A stretch of DNA of 64,000 bases from Roseibium hamelinense (GTDB lineage: Bacteria > Pseudomonadota > Alphaproteobacteria > Rhizobiales > Stappiaceae): the NCBI RefSeq assembly GCF_007830545.1, contig NZ_VLLF01000003.1, positions 124,001 to 188,000 on the forward strand, read 5' to 3'. Under the pieces are notes generated by a model, which was given only the letters and a program-made list of their open reading frames with translations, had not been told where the DNA came from and searched no databases. Of this stretch, positions 54,456 to 63,547 are shown piece after piece. Both the position numbers and the translations under genes were made by a program. Numbering within the stretch: position 1 is the first letter of the stretch; every line of letters begins with the position of its first letter.

Positions 54456-55481
54456 ATGTCCTTATCCGACACCGCTCTTCCTTTTGACGATATTCGCAAT
54501 CTGATCCGATCCCTGCCTGGGCCGGACGAAGAGGCGATCAAGGCGGTGCAGGCGCGGGACGCGCAATTGACCAAACCGGCTGGTGCGCTTGGCAAACTGG
54601 AGGATCTGGCGGAATGGCTCGCGGCCTGGTCAGGCAAGCCCTCTCCCACAGTGACCCGTCCGCTTGTCGCAATTTTTGCAACGGCGCACGGCGTTGCGGA
54701 CAAGGGTGTTTCTGCCTTTCCAAGCGAAGTGAACCGTCAGATGGTCGAAAACTTCGCCGCGGGCGGGGCTGCGATCAACCAGATCTGCCGGATCAACGAT
54801 ATCGGCCTGAAAGTCTTCGATCTTGCGGTGGATATCCCGACCCCGAGCATCACCGAGGAAGACGCGCTGGACGAAGCCAATTGCGCAGCAACCATGGCCT
54901 ACGGCATGGAAGCCCTGGCAGGCGGCATCGATCTGATCTGCCTCGGCGAAATGGGCATCGGCAACACCACCGTCGCGGCGGCTGTGTTGAACGCCTTGTT
55001 CGGCGGATCCGCTGACGAGTGGATAGGCCGGGGCACAGGCGTCGACGATGAGGGCCTGGCGCGCAAGCGTGCGGCTGTCGAGGCAGCGGTTGCCCGTCTT
55101 GGGAGCGAAAAAGACCCGCTGGAAATCCTCCGCCGCACAGGCGGGCGGGAGATTGCGGCCATGGCCGGACTGATCATTGCCGCCAGGCTGCAGCGGGTGC
55201 CGGTGATTGTCGATGGTTTCGTCACAACGGCCGCGGCCGCGGTTGTTTATGCGCTTGATCCGGACGGGCTGGATCACTGCGTGTTCTCCCATGTTTCGGC
55301 CGAAGCAGGGCACAAGACAGCGCTTGCAAAAATGGGCAAGACGGCCTTGTTCGACTTCGGCATGCGGCTGGGAGAGGGAACAGGTGCCGCCCTGGCTGCG
55401 GGGATTGTCAAGGCGGCGGCCGAAACGCATACCGGTATGGCCACCTTCGCCGATGCCGGGGTGTCCGGCAAGGAGGCCTAG
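54456..55481 (+). CDS. cobT: Nicotinate-nucleotide--dimethylbenzimidazole phosphoribosyltransferase
   Basis: A 341-residue enzyme that makes alpha-ribazole phosphate from nicotinate mononucleotide and dimethylbenzimidazole for cobalamin. Motifs: KPAGALGKLEDLAEWLA, ADKGVSAFPSEVNRQMV, LGEMGIGNTTVAAAVL, and EAGHKTALAKMGK. Start at ATG 54456; a TTG at 54417 is in frame. Divergent from cobS with only 92 bases between starts. I saw no cobalamin riboswitch in that gap. Confidence 0.95.
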   Translation: MSLSDTALPFDDIRNLIRSLPGPDEEAIKAVQARDAQLTKPAGALGKLEDLAEWLAAWSGKPSPTVTRPLVAIFATAHGVADKGVSAFPSEVNRQMVENFAAGGAAINQICRINDIGLKVFDLAVDIPTPSITEEDALDEANCAATMAYGMEALAGGIDLICLGEMGIGNTTVAAAVLNALFGGSADEWIGRGTGVDDEGLARKRAAVEAAVARLGSEKDPLEILRRTGGREIAAMAGLIIAARLQRVPVIVDGFVTTAAAAVVYALDPDGLDHCVFSHVSAEAGHKTALAKMGKTALFDFGMRLGEGTGAALAAGIVKAAAETHTGMATFADAGVSGKEA

Positions 55482-55490
55482 GGCTGCCCG

Positions 55491-57077
55491 TCAGCCGCCG
55501 GCAACGATCTTTGTGTCCTGCGACCCCGAAAGCGCCTCATCGGATGGCTCCGGCTTTGATTTCGGCCGCATCGCTTCTTCAAGCTGATCTTCGGAATAGT
55601 CCATCACCCGCGACTTGGGCAGGGTGAACAGGGCATCCGTACCTTCGCGCAATTTGGATTTCAGGGTGAACCGCCCGCCATGCATGGCAACGAGGGCCTG
55701 AACGATGGACAGGCCGAGACCGGTGCCTTGCTCTGCGCTCTTGATGGCGAGCGAGCCCTGACCGAAGGCCTCCATGACCACCGGGATCTCTTCCTCTGGA
55801 ATCCCTGGGCCGCTGTCCTTGACCGATACATATTGGCCGCCGCCGGAAGTCCAGCCCACGGTGATTTTCACGTCACCGCCCTTCGGCGTGAATTTCACGG
55901 CGTTGGAAATCAGGTTGAGCACCACCTGCCGCAGGGCGCGTTCGTCCGCCCACACTTTCGGCAAGGTCCCCTCGTGTTTTTCAGAGATGGTGATTTCTTT
56001 GGCCTTGGCGCGGATCTGCATCATGCCGATGCATTCCTCGACAACATCGCCGAGGAGGAGCGCTTCTTCATGCAGTTCGTGACGTCCGGCCTCGATGCGC
56101 GACAGATCGAGGATCTCGTTAATAAGGTTCAAGAGATGCTGGCCTGATCCATGGATGTCCGCCGAATAGGACTTGTAATTCGCATTGGCGATAGGCCCCA
56201 GAACCTCGTCCTTCATGATTTCCGAAAAACCGAGAATGGCGTTGAGCGGCGTGCGCAGTTCATGGCTCATGGTTGCCAAAAAGCGGGATTTTGCCATGTT
56301 CGCCGCTTCCGCGCGGCGCCGGGATTCGTCTGACAACGCGTTTGCCGTCTCAAGCTCGGCGATCAGGTGGTCCTTTTCGGCGCGGTATTCCAGCATCGTG
56401 TTGGCGTTCTTGATAAGCTGGTTGCCGAGGATCAGGAAAAAGCCCTGTGCGCCGATGGCCATGGCCGCGAGCGTGTAGTGGATCGGGGAGGCTTGCTGAA
56501 GGAACGCGAAAGTCACGGTCAGCGTGATCGGCAAGGTGCTGGCCAGCAAGGCCCGGGGCAGGGTCGCCGACTGCATGGTGTTCATCGCAATCACGATCAG
56601 CATGGCCGCAAACTGAAACACCAGATGGCCTTCATTGGTCGGTTTCTGCGTTGGCAGGAGGAAAAACAGCGACCAGGCCGCGCCGTATAAAAAATCGCCG
56701 AGCGAGAACCAGTTCAACCAGTATTTTCGTGCCCGCACCTCCGACGAGCTGCGCTCATAGGCCGCGCACATCGCCACCATCATGAAGTGGGTGGCAAAAG
56801 CGAACAGCACCCACGCGCCGACCATCACGTAAGGAACCCACAAGATCGAGATCGCGGCAACGATCAGTGCCAGCATCGGCACCGCGTAGGCTGCGCTCAG
56901 CCGCGTGTCTGCAAAAAGATGCTGGCGTTCTTGTTCAAAATTGCTGCGTTTTGGATCGAGATTGGCAATCGAACCCCGCATATCCTTGATCGTCCGCGCC
57001 ATTTCCCGCCGGCGTTCGGCTCGCTGGCGGTTGATGGTGCTTTTGCGATCACCGATGTTGTGCGCATTGGAGTCCAT
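55491..57077 (-). CDS. Membrane sensor histidine kinase
   Basis: A 528-residue kinase. The N-terminal 190 residues have five or six hydrophobic segments as a membrane sensor without a large periplasmic loop. Then a coiled-coil, the phosphorylated His in FLATMSHELRTPLNAILGFSEIM (about residue 280), N-box LNLISNAVKFTPKGG, G-boxes DSGPGIPEEEI and GTGLGLSIVQALVAMHGG. No response regulator lies beside it, so its partner is elsewhere. The ATG at 57077 begins a charged N-terminus. The general style resembles PleC/DivJ-like kinases, but no specific role can be given. Confidence 0.9.
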   Translation of the reverse strand: MDSNAHNIGDRKSTINRQRAERRREMARTIKDMRGSIANLDPKRSNFEQERQHLFADTRLSAAYAVPMLALIVAAISILWVPYVMVGAWVLFAFATHFMMVAMCAAYERSSSEVRARKYWLNWFSLGDFLYGAAWSLFFLLPTQKPTNEGHLVFQFAAMLIVIAMNTMQSATLPRALLASTLPITLTVTFAFLQQASPIHYTLAAMAIGAQGFFLILGNQLIKNANTMLEYRAEKDHLIAELETANALSDESRRRAEAANMAKSRFLATMSHELRTPLNAILGFSEIMKDEVLGPIANANYKSYSADIHGSGQHLLNLINEILDLSRIEAGRHELHEEALLLGDVVEECIGMMQIRAKAKEITISEKHEGTLPKVWADERALRQVVLNLISNAVKFTPKGGDVKITVGWTSGGGQYVSVKDSGPGIPEEEIPVVMEAFGQGSLAIKSAEQGTGLGLSIVQALVAMHGGRFTLKSKLREGTDALFTLPKSRVMDYSEDQLEEAMRPKSKPEPSDEALSGSQDTKIVAGG

Positions 57078-57200
57078 TCAGCAATTAAAACCGGTTTTCG
57101 AAGTGTTGATTGTCATCCCTGTTATTAGATGTTGTGACTCATCATTCCTTAAGATCACCCTCAAACACGTGGTAAACAGAAGGTAAGCAGGATCACTAAA

Positions 57201-57848
57201 TTGCAGGATAAACCGCACTTAACGCCTGACGCTCTGGCCGACAGGATCCGCGCTTGCCGGATCTGCCGGGACACTCCGGAAAAGGATCCGCTGCCGCATG
57301 AGCCGCGCCCGGTCCTTCAGGTTTCGGCCACTGCGCGTGTGTGCATTTGCGGGCAGGCGCCAGGAACACGTGTACATGCCAGTGGGCGGCCGTTCACAGA
57401 TCCCTCGGGGGATCGGTTGCGCGCCTGGATGGGTGTTGATGAGGCCGCATTCTACGACCGGGACAAGCTGGCCATCGTGCCGATGGGCTTTTGCTTTCCC
57501 GGTCTCGATGCCAAGGGCGGTGATCTGCCGCCGCGCCCCGAATGCCGCAAAGCCTGGCATGATGACTTGTTCGCCGCGATGCCGCAGCTCGAGCTCATTG
57601 TTCTGATCGGCCAATACGCGCAGGCCTATCACCTGGGTCCGCACCGCCGAAAATCGCTGACCGAGACGGTAGCGGCCTGGCAGACCTATCTGGAGGCTGA
57701 TCGCGCCCCGGGAGCACCCGCTTTTGTGCCGCTGCCGCACCCGTCCTGGCGCAACAATGCGTGGTTGAAGAAGAACCCGTGGTTCGAGACGAACCTCTTA
57801 CCGGTCCTGCGCAAAAAAATAGCCCGGCTGTTAGCGCCGGGCTTTTGA
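57201..57848 (+). CDS. Uracil-DNA glycosylase family protein
   Basis: A 215-residue DNA repair enzyme. An N-terminal Cys pair (CRICRDTP) is followed by VCICGQAPGTRVHASGRPFTDPSGDRLRAWMG, the uracil-binding motif of the UDG superfamily, and PLPHPSWRNNAWL near the C-terminus. The pattern fits the small, Fe-S or non-Fe-S UDG-like group rather than Ung. The start is a TTG at 57201 with AGGA upstream; no ATG is nearby. A terminator overlaps its 3-prime end. Confidence 0.85.
   Translation: MQDKPHLTPDALADRIRACRICRDTPEKDPLPHEPRPVLQVSATARVCICGQAPGTRVHASGRPFTDPSGDRLRAWMGVDEAAFYDRDKLAIVPMGFCFPGLDAKGGDLPPRPECRKAWHDDLFAAMPQLELIVLIGQYAQAYHLGPHRRKSLTETVAAWQTYLEADRAPGAPAFVPLPHPSWRNNAWLKKNPWFETNLLPVLRKKIARLLAPGF
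57821..57846 (+). terminator. Intrinsic terminator overlapping the end of the glycosylase gene
   Basis: Stem AGCCCGG / CCGGGCT with a 9-base loop and a TTTT run. It lies inside the last codons of the coding sequence (stop 57846-57848). Confidence 0.75.
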
Positions 57849-57873
57849 AGTTTGGGGAGTAGAGGAGGGCCCG

Positions 57874-58839
57874 TCAGTTGGCAACATCCGCAGGAGCAGC
57901 GGTTGCGTTGACTGGCAAGTCCTGGCGCTGGCTCCAGCCGACCATGCTGTCATCGTAGAGCGTCACGTTCTTCCGGCCGAGCACTTCGTTCAGGACGAAC
58001 CAGTTGGTTGCCGCCCAATGGCCCGTGTTGCAGTAGGAAATGACCGGTTGTTCGTCACTGCCGAAGTTGGCGGGTATGAGCTTTTCAAGAGCGCTGCCGT
58101 TTTTCAGCCGGTTGGTCTCCGGGTCATACAAACCGGCTTGGTCGATGTTCACTGCTCCCGGCAGGTGACCGTAGCGCACGGCCTTTTTGTGCTTGGCCTT
58201 GCCCTTGAATTGGTCTTGCGGCCGGCCGTCCAGCAACACGATGTTGCTGTCCAGGGCCTCGGCGACCTGGTCGGTCGATACCAGAAGATCCTCATTCACC
58301 TCCGCAACAAACAGGTCGCCTGTTGGTGTGACGTCACCCGTCTGCAGCGGGCGGCCTTCCGAAGCCCAGGCTTGATGACCGCCATCCAGGATCGCAACGG
58401 CCTCATGGCCAAGATACTTGAATGTCCAGTAAATTCGGGTCGCGGCGCCGAATTCCAGGCTGGACGTGCCGGCCGGAACGATCACCACTGCCTTGTCCCC
58501 AGATACTCCGAGATCCGACAGGGCTGCCTCAAGTTTGTCGACCGACGGCACGACACCGGCGACGCCGTTGCGCTCGGTACGCCAATATCCTGGATATTCA
58601 CTCCATAGGGCGCCGGGAATATGCGCCTTGAGGTAGTCATCACGGCCGGCCTCGGCGATTGGCGAGCGTATGTCGAGGACAATGAGATTGTCGTTTTCAA
58701 GATTGTTGGCAAGCCACTGGGTGGACACAAGCGGGGTGACGGCCGGCGCACTCGCCTGGGCGGTCGCGACTGAGCCTATTGCACTGGCCAAGACCACGGC
58801 AGCAAACCGGCTGACGGAGGTCGCTATCGCTGTCAGCAT
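57874..58839 (-). CDS. Periplasmic tandem-rhodanese sulfurtransferase
   Basis: A 321-residue exported protein with signal peptide (SRFAAVVLASAIGSVATAQA). Two rhodanese domains: the N-terminal one (VLDIRSPIAEAGRDDYLKAHIPGALW, no catalytic Cys visible) is inactive, the C-terminal one has ISYCNTGHWAATNWFVL with the active-site Cys in CNTGHWA. This is the thiosulfate or 3-mercaptopyruvate sulfurtransferase layout (TST/SseA type). AAGGAG lies before ATG 58839. It is divergent from the Lrp gene. Confidence 0.85.
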   Translation of the reverse strand: MLTAIATSVSRFAAVVLASAIGSVATAQASAPAVTPLVSTQWLANNLENDNLIVLDIRSPIAEAGRDDYLKAHIPGALWSEYPGYWRTERNGVAGVVPSVDKLEAALSDLGVSGDKAVVIVPAGTSSLEFGAATRIYWTFKYLGHEAVAILDGGHQAWASEGRPLQTGDVTPTGDLFVAEVNEDLLVSTDQVAEALDSNIVLLDGRPQDQFKGKAKHKKAVRYGHLPGAVNIDQAGLYDPETNRLKNGSALEKLIPANFGSDEQPVISYCNTGHWAATNWFVLNEVLGRKNVTLYDDSMVGWSQRQDLPVNATAAPADVAN

Positions 58840-59076
58840 GAAAACGCTCCTTCTCTGCGGATGGGAAAAATTTTCTCTATCATGCCGGTAATTGACATTC
58901 GCCATGGAATTCGGCAAGGAAAACACCGCACTTCAGAAGAAGAAAAATCTAATATTCCGCCTAAAGTCCCGGCCTTTGGAAATGCGTTCTAGGAACTGCG
59001 CCGTTTTTGGAAACTATGACTGTCTGCCACCGGGGGCGTTTGGGCCGGGAACACCTTTTGAGCGAAAGGACGCTTG

Positions 59077-59568
59077 ATGATTGACCGTATTGACCGCCGG
59101 ATCCTGTCCATTTTGCAGGAAGACTGCACGGTGCCGGTCGCGGAAATCGGGCGCCGGGTCGGGTTGTCCACGACGCCATGCTGGCGGCGTATCCAGAAAA
59201 TGGAAGAGGAAGGTGTCATCACCGGGCGGGTGGCGATCCTCGATCCGAAAAAGGTCAATGCCAAGGTGACCGCCTTCGTCTCGATCACCACCAACCAGCA
59301 CTCTGAGGATTGGTTGAAGAAATTCGCCGATGTCATTCGGGAGTTCCCGGAAGTTGTCGAGTTCTACCGGATGGCGGGGCAGGTGGATTATCTCTTGCGG
59401 GTCGCTGTGCCGGACATCGAGGCTTACGACAGCTTCTACAAGCGCCTGATCGCGAAGATCGATATCGGCGATGTGTCGACCACCTTTGCCATGGAGCAGA
59501 TCAAGAACACTTCAGCCTTGCCGCTGCAATATGTGGCCGCTGAAAAGCCGCGCGCTGAAGAGCGCTGA
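59077..59568 (+). CDS. Lrp/AsnC family transcriptional regulator
   Basis: A 163-residue regulator: N-terminal helix-turn-helix DRRILSILQEDCTVPVAEIGRRVGLSTTPCWRRIQKME, then the RAM domain VNAKVTAFVSITTNQHSEDWLKKFADVIREFPEVVEFYRMAGQVDYLLRVAV. AAGGA lies before ATG 59077. It would sense an amino acid in an oligomer. It is divergent from the periplasmic rhodanese, which it may regulate. Confidence 0.9.
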   Translation: MIDRIDRRILSILQEDCTVPVAEIGRRVGLSTTPCWRRIQKMEEEGVITGRVAILDPKKVNAKVTAFVSITTNQHSEDWLKKFADVIREFPEVVEFYRMAGQVDYLLRVAVPDIEAYDSFYKRLIAKIDIGDVSTTFAMEQIKNTSALPLQYVAAEKPRAEER

Positions 59569-59615
59569 CATCAGATTTGGGTGGAGGCGCGATTTATCCG
59601 TCGTTGGGGGATTTT

Positions 59616-59648
59616 CGAACCCGCCTCCGCAAGACGCAGGCGGGTTCG
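59616..59648. terminator. Hairpin after the Lrp gene
   Basis: A perfect 11-bp stem (CGAACCCGCCT / AGGCGGGTTCG) with an 11-base loop, 48 bases past the Lrp stop codon. A short T-run follows. Confidence 0.75.
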
Positions 59649-60010
59649 TATTTAGTGGCCCTGCCGCCTGTCTTTTCATGGTTTGATCATGGCATTTATA
59701 CAGCCACAGTCGTCCACGAATAACGGTCAATCACCATATACTGTTGCGCCATGTTTGCGCCTTAGTATCGACTGTTTCGCGATTGCGGCTCAGGATGAAA
59801 CAGAATTTCAACAGTATGCGTATGTCTTTATTGTCTATTCATGTTGTTGGTGTTTTCGTTGGTAAGTAAATTTTTGACTAATTGGAAAAAATTAGGACAA
59901 CATGGCTGTGTTTCATATAATAAAAACGGTTTAGATGTTAATGTATTTAAATAATGCGATTTCGGGAGTGGGCTATGTGATTCATAGAATTAGTTCTATG
60001 GAGATTTTAT
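59649..60010. other. AT-rich upstream region of the orphan gene
   Basis: No gene seen. The DNA becomes AT-rich from about 59850, together with the following gene. Confidence 0.4.
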
Positions 60011-60544
60011 ATGGCTTATGCACTTTCACTTAACAATAAATACGCTTCCCTTGCCCTTTCAAAAAAGCCGTTGGACGAAAACGATGCTGCTTCCGACAAG
60101 GCGGTCTTGTCACCTGCGCCAAACAAACCGAAGTTGACTGTGTCGGCGCAGCAAAAGTCCAATTTTAAAAGGAAGATAAAGCCTGACATCGCAGATCCGC
60201 AAATACTTTTGAATATGGTGTCAGAAAAAATCACGAAAATCGGAAATTCGATAACGGCAAATCAAAGAATGGGGCTTGAGAGCCACAAGAAAATACTCAA
60301 CGAATACATCAAGTCTGGAATCAAAATTACACCCAATGACTCACAGGCTATCATCCAAAATGTAAACGAACACATAGGCAGTCTCCTTAACAATGAAGCT
60401 CCGGTTGCAAGACTAACTGACTACAGTGGTCAAAGGGCGTTCATTAGAAATGAGGTGCGGCAGAACAAGTTTGCAGCCGAGGACCTCCCCATGATCCAGT
60501 TGGATGTAGTGCAGGAATTGTGGCCAAGTGGACCGCTATTTTGA
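60011..60544 (+). CDS. AT-rich orphan protein of unknown function
   Basis: A 177-residue protein not recognised. It starts MAYALSLNNKYASLALSKKP with GGAG at good spacing before the ATG. Ser/Lys/Asn-rich N-terminus, mostly helical elsewhere (IADPQILLNMVSEKITKIGNSI), no signal peptide or membrane segment. Its GC is well below that of its neighbours, as for the giant genes at 10-16 kb, but no sequence similarity to them is visible. It could be a secreted factor or a transferred gene of unknown role. Confidence 0.65.
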   Translation: MAYALSLNNKYASLALSKKPLDENDAASDKAVLSPAPNKPKLTVSAQQKSNFKRKIKPDIADPQILLNMVSEKITKIGNSITANQRMGLESHKKILNEYIKSGIKITPNDSQAIIQNVNEHIGSLLNNEAPVARLTDYSGQRAFIRNEVRQNKFAAEDLPMIQLDVVQELWPSGPLF

Positions 60545-60829
60545 GCTGACTGGCATCGTCGTCCCGGATCATCCTCACCGGTTTAGGCAAACCTTATTCG
60601 ATGATTTGACCATGGGGTCGATCGTATAACTGTTTTGCCGGAGCGCTGGTATATGCTGCCAAGTCTGGATCCAGGATATCGAAAAACCGTGGACCACACT
60701 GTCCATCGGCAACAGGAGAAGAGCAGATGTGTCCGCAAAATAGCCCAATGCCGTGCCGTACCAGACATGGTAGTTGAGTGTTTGCGAACCCGGTGCCCGG
60801 CCGTGCCCGGACACCGGCTCAGCAAACCG

Positions 60830-61711
60830 TTACTTTTTCTCGGCGTTCTCCAGGCGAGCGATCAGGCTGGACGTGTCCCAACGGTTGCCGCCCATGGCCT
60901 GGACTTCCGCGTAGAACTGGTCGACCAGTGCCGTTACGGGCAGGCGCGCGCCAGTGTCATTGGCGGTCTTGAGGCAGATGCCCAAATCCTTGCGCATCCA
61001 GTCGACCGCGAAGCCGAAGTCAAACTTGCCGTCGGTCATTGTTTCCCAGCGGTTTTCCATCTGCCAGGATTGGGCGGCGCCGCCTTTGATCGCTGAGATG
61101 ACCTTGGGCACATCCAGGTCCGCCTTCTTGGCAAAATGGATCGCCTCGGACAGGCCCTGAACGAGCCCAGCAATACAGATCTGGTTGACCATCTTGGTCA
61201 GTTGGCCGGCGCCGCTTTCGCCCATCAAGCCGGCAAATTTGGCAAAGCACTCAATCGCCGGTTTCGCCTGATCGAACACGTCCTGGTCGCCGCCGCACAT
61301 TACCGTCAGAACACCGTTTTCCGCACCCGCCTGGCCCCCGGAGACTGGAGCGTCGATGAAGCCACAACCTTTTTCCTTGGCTGCCTGATAAAGTTCGCGC
61401 GCGACTTCGGCGGACGCCGTCGTGTGATCCACGAAGATCGCTCCGGATTTGAGGCCATGGAAGGCTCCGTCCGGGCCGGTTGTCACCGAGCGCAGGTCAT
61501 CATCATTGCCGACGCAAGCAAATACGATGTCACAGCCTTCTGCAGCAGCTTTCGGTGTCGGTGCATGGGCGCCGCCATATTCGGTAACCCATTTTTCCGC
61601 CTTTGCAGCCGTGCGGTTATACACCGTGACGTCATGGCCACCCTTGGTTTTCAAAAAACCTGCCATTGGGTAGCCCATGACACCCAAACCGATGAATGCA
61701 ACCTTTGCCAT
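60830..61711 (-). CDS. mmsB: 3-hydroxyisobutyrate dehydrogenase-like oxidoreductase
   Basis: A 293-residue NAD(P)-dependent beta-hydroxyacid dehydrogenase. N-terminal GLGVMGYPMAG binds the cofactor; the substrate-binding DAPVSGGQAGAENG and the catalytic Lys in GLMGESGAGQLTKMVNQ are intact. It could be 3-hydroxyisobutyrate dehydrogenase (valine pathway, just before MmsA) or tartronate semialdehyde reductase; the gene symbol is therefore tentative. mmsA is about 30 kb away at 29437. The ATG at 61711 follows a GGAGG-like site. An imperfect hairpin (CCGGTG / CACCGG, about 60796-60823) lies downstream. Confidence 0.75.
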   Translation of the reverse strand: MAKVAFIGLGVMGYPMAGFLKTKGGHDVTVYNRTAAKAEKWVTEYGGAHAPTPKAAAEGCDIVFACVGNDDDLRSVTTGPDGAFHGLKSGAIFVDHTTASAEVARELYQAAKEKGCGFIDAPVSGGQAGAENGVLTVMCGGDQDVFDQAKPAIECFAKFAGLMGESGAGQLTKMVNQICIAGLVQGLSEAIHFAKKADLDVPKVISAIKGGAAQSWQMENRWETMTDGKFDFGFAVDWMRKDLGICLKTANDTGARLPVTALVDQFYAEVQAMGGNRWDTSSLIARLENAEKK

Positions 61712-61842
61712 GAAAACCTCCCGCGCAAAGAAAGACCCGGATCACACCGGGCCAGAAAGTCAATAATACCAGCTGGCTTGTTCTAGGGCATCGGCGCGGT
61801 TCTGTCAGGCCCATTCGCGGCGCCGGACCTTTGCCAAAAAAG

Positions 61843-61873
61843 AAACGGTCCGGCGGGGTGACCGGACCGTTTT
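61843..61873 (-). terminator. Intrinsic terminator for the small minus-strand gene(s)
   Basis: Stem AAACGGTCCGG / CCGGACCGTTT (11 bp) with an 8-base loop, and a T-rich stretch (CTTTTTT) on the minus strand. It lies about 50 bases beyond the 50-residue gene and upstream of the dehydrogenase gene. Confidence 0.85.
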
Positions 61874-61922
61874 AAAGAATGCAACGCCGCGCTGTGGGGC
61901 TGGGGGGAGGGTGCGCGCGGGA

Positions 61923-62075
61923 TCACATCCAGTAGTGGGGATGCCAGTAGAGTGAATTCTCTTGTGGCGTCTCCGGTATTTTTTCCTTCCCGCGTGCGGG
62001 GCGCATGTCCTGCGACCGGGCGGAGAAGCGGGAAAACAGGGAGGCGGCAAAGCTCAGAATGTGTTTGGAGGACAT
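61923..62075 (-). CDS. Small protein A (50 residues), unknown function
   Basis: Fifty codons: MSSKHILSFAASLFSRFSAR, charged middle, and C-terminus LYWHPHYWM. The end resembles that of the 51-residue protein encoded just upstream on the same strand (62282-62437, ending LWHRSPYWL). Such ends in Trp and Tyr suggest one family of tiny proteins. No ribosome site is clear before ATG 62075; GTG or TTG alternatives were not found. The terminator at 61843-61873 fits this transcript. Confidence 0.6.
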   Translation of the reverse strand: MSSKHILSFAASLFSRFSARSQDMRPARGKEKIPETPQENSLYWHPHYWM

Positions 62076-62281
62076 GACTTTATCTGTTTCTTTGCCGTTT
62101 TGCTTTCCTGATTAATATATAGATGACGGTTAGAATGGTTTAAACTTAAAAAATTTTCATTTTTTGCTTATTATTACTTCATGAATATTTTGTAATGTAG
62201 TGAAGTGAAACGTCCGCGCCGGACGGTGGACGGCGCGGGCGCTCAACACACCTTTGGCAAGCAAGCCGGCGGACGGGCCGC

Positions 62282-62437
62282 TTACAGCCAGTACGGGCTT
62301 CGGTGCCACAGCCGGGAATGGCGCAGGCGTTTCTCGCTGGCCGCATCCAGATGATGCTGTGTGCGGGGGTCCGGGCGTGTGAATGTGGTAAAGCGGTTTG
62401 CCAGTTGGTGTGCATATGTATTAGCCTGATAGTTCAT
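62282..62437 (-). CDS. Small protein B (51 residues), unknown function
   Basis: Fifty-one codons: MNYQANTYAHQLANRFTTFT, then RPDPRTQHHLDAASEKRLRH and the end SRLWHRSPYWL. GGAG lies 8 bases before ATG 62437, a good ribosome site. It is divergent from the GcvA-like LysR gene at 62534, with 96 bases between starts, so it may be regulated by it. Its C-terminal Trp/Tyr motif resembles that of small protein A downstream. Confidence 0.65.
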   Translation of the reverse strand: MNYQANTYAHQLANRFTTFTRPDPRTQHHLDAASEKRLRHSRLWHRSPYWL

Positions 62438-62533
62438 CTTACAGTCTCCTGCGCTGTGTATGCTCTTAAAGTGGATTATTTATCGGATGAATGCGACTCA
62501 AGAAGATTTCTCAAATGTAAGGTCAAATTACAT

Positions 62534-63424
62534 ATGAAGTGGCGGGACCTGCCATCGTTGGCCAGCCTACGTGCCTTTGGTGCGGTGGCTCAAACCAAAA
62601 GCCTGTCTGCGGCGGGGCGGGAGCTGAACGTCACCCATGCGGCCATCAGCCAGCAGATCAAAAGCCTGGAGGCGCATCTGGGCTTGCTGCTGGTGCAAAG
62701 GGAGGGCCGGGGTGTCGCTCTGACACCGGAGGGTCTAAAGCTCAGCGAGGGGTTGAACGAGGGCTTTTCAAGGATCGCAGAAACAATTGAAGCGCTTTCA
62801 AAGGCCAATGCGAACCGGCCGCTGAGCATCACCATGACGCCGACCTTTGCCGTCAGCTGGCTGATGCCGCGCATTTCTGACTTTCGCGAAAAACACCCGG
62901 ACATAGAGTTGATGCTCAACCCGACGGCCAGCCTGGTGACGCTGGAGCCCGGCGGGGTGGATCTCGCGATCCGCTACGGCGATGGCGACTGGCCGGGCCT
63001 GGAGGCCGAGCTGCTTCTGCCGAGCAACTACGTTGTTGTAGGAGCAACTTGTCTTGTTGGCGATGCGCCTGCGTTTAAGCCGCAGGATCTGTTGCAGTTT
63101 CCCTGGCTGCAGGAGCTGGGCATCAATGAGTTGTCTTTGTGGCTCCAGCAAAATGGTGTTGTGGCCGAAACCCGCCCGAATGTAACCGAGCTGCCCGGAT
63201 ACATGATCCTGGACGGGGTGCGGCGCGGACATGGCATCACGGTAATGCCGAAAGTCTTTGTTTTATCGGAAGTCGAGGCTGGAACCTTGCGGGTCTTGTT
63301 CGAGGACATCCGGAGCGAAGGATCGGGGTATTACATTGTCAGCCGGCCTGGTGTGATCCGTCCCCCCGCAAAGACATTCATCTCCTGGCTGCGGGCGCAT
63401 TGCTGCGCCCCGGCTATGGGTTAA
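62534..63424 (+). CDS. LysR family transcriptional regulator, GcvA-like
   Basis: A 296-residue regulator starting MKWRDLPSLASLRAFGAVAQ, which is the usual GcvA/AmpR-type start. The winged helix is SLSAAGRELNVTHAAISQQIKSLEAHLGLLLVQREGRGVALTPEG; the effector domain begins about residue 90 (NRPLSITMTPTFAVSWLMPRI). An ATG at 62303 is in frame but has no coding look. The divergent neighbour is the small protein B gene. The ligand is unknown. Confidence 0.9.
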   Translation: MKWRDLPSLASLRAFGAVAQTKSLSAAGRELNVTHAAISQQIKSLEAHLGLLLVQREGRGVALTPEGLKLSEGLNEGFSRIAETIEALSKANANRPLSITMTPTFAVSWLMPRISDFREKHPDIELMLNPTASLVTLEPGGVDLAIRYGDGDWPGLEAELLLPSNYVVVGATCLVGDAPAFKPQDLLQFPWLQELGINELSLWLQQNGVVAETRPNVTELPGYMILDGVRRGHGITVMPKVFVLSEVEAGTLRVLFEDIRSEGSGYYIVSRPGVIRPPAKTFISWLRAHCCAPAMG

Positions 63425-63547
63425 ATCACCGCGAGATGTGAAAAAAAACGCCGGATACGGAACGGAAAACGTCCAATCCGGCCTCGTCACCAAATGGCGC
63501 GATCCTGTACAGTACCGGAAAGTACGGTTCTTGAGGAGACGACGCAC

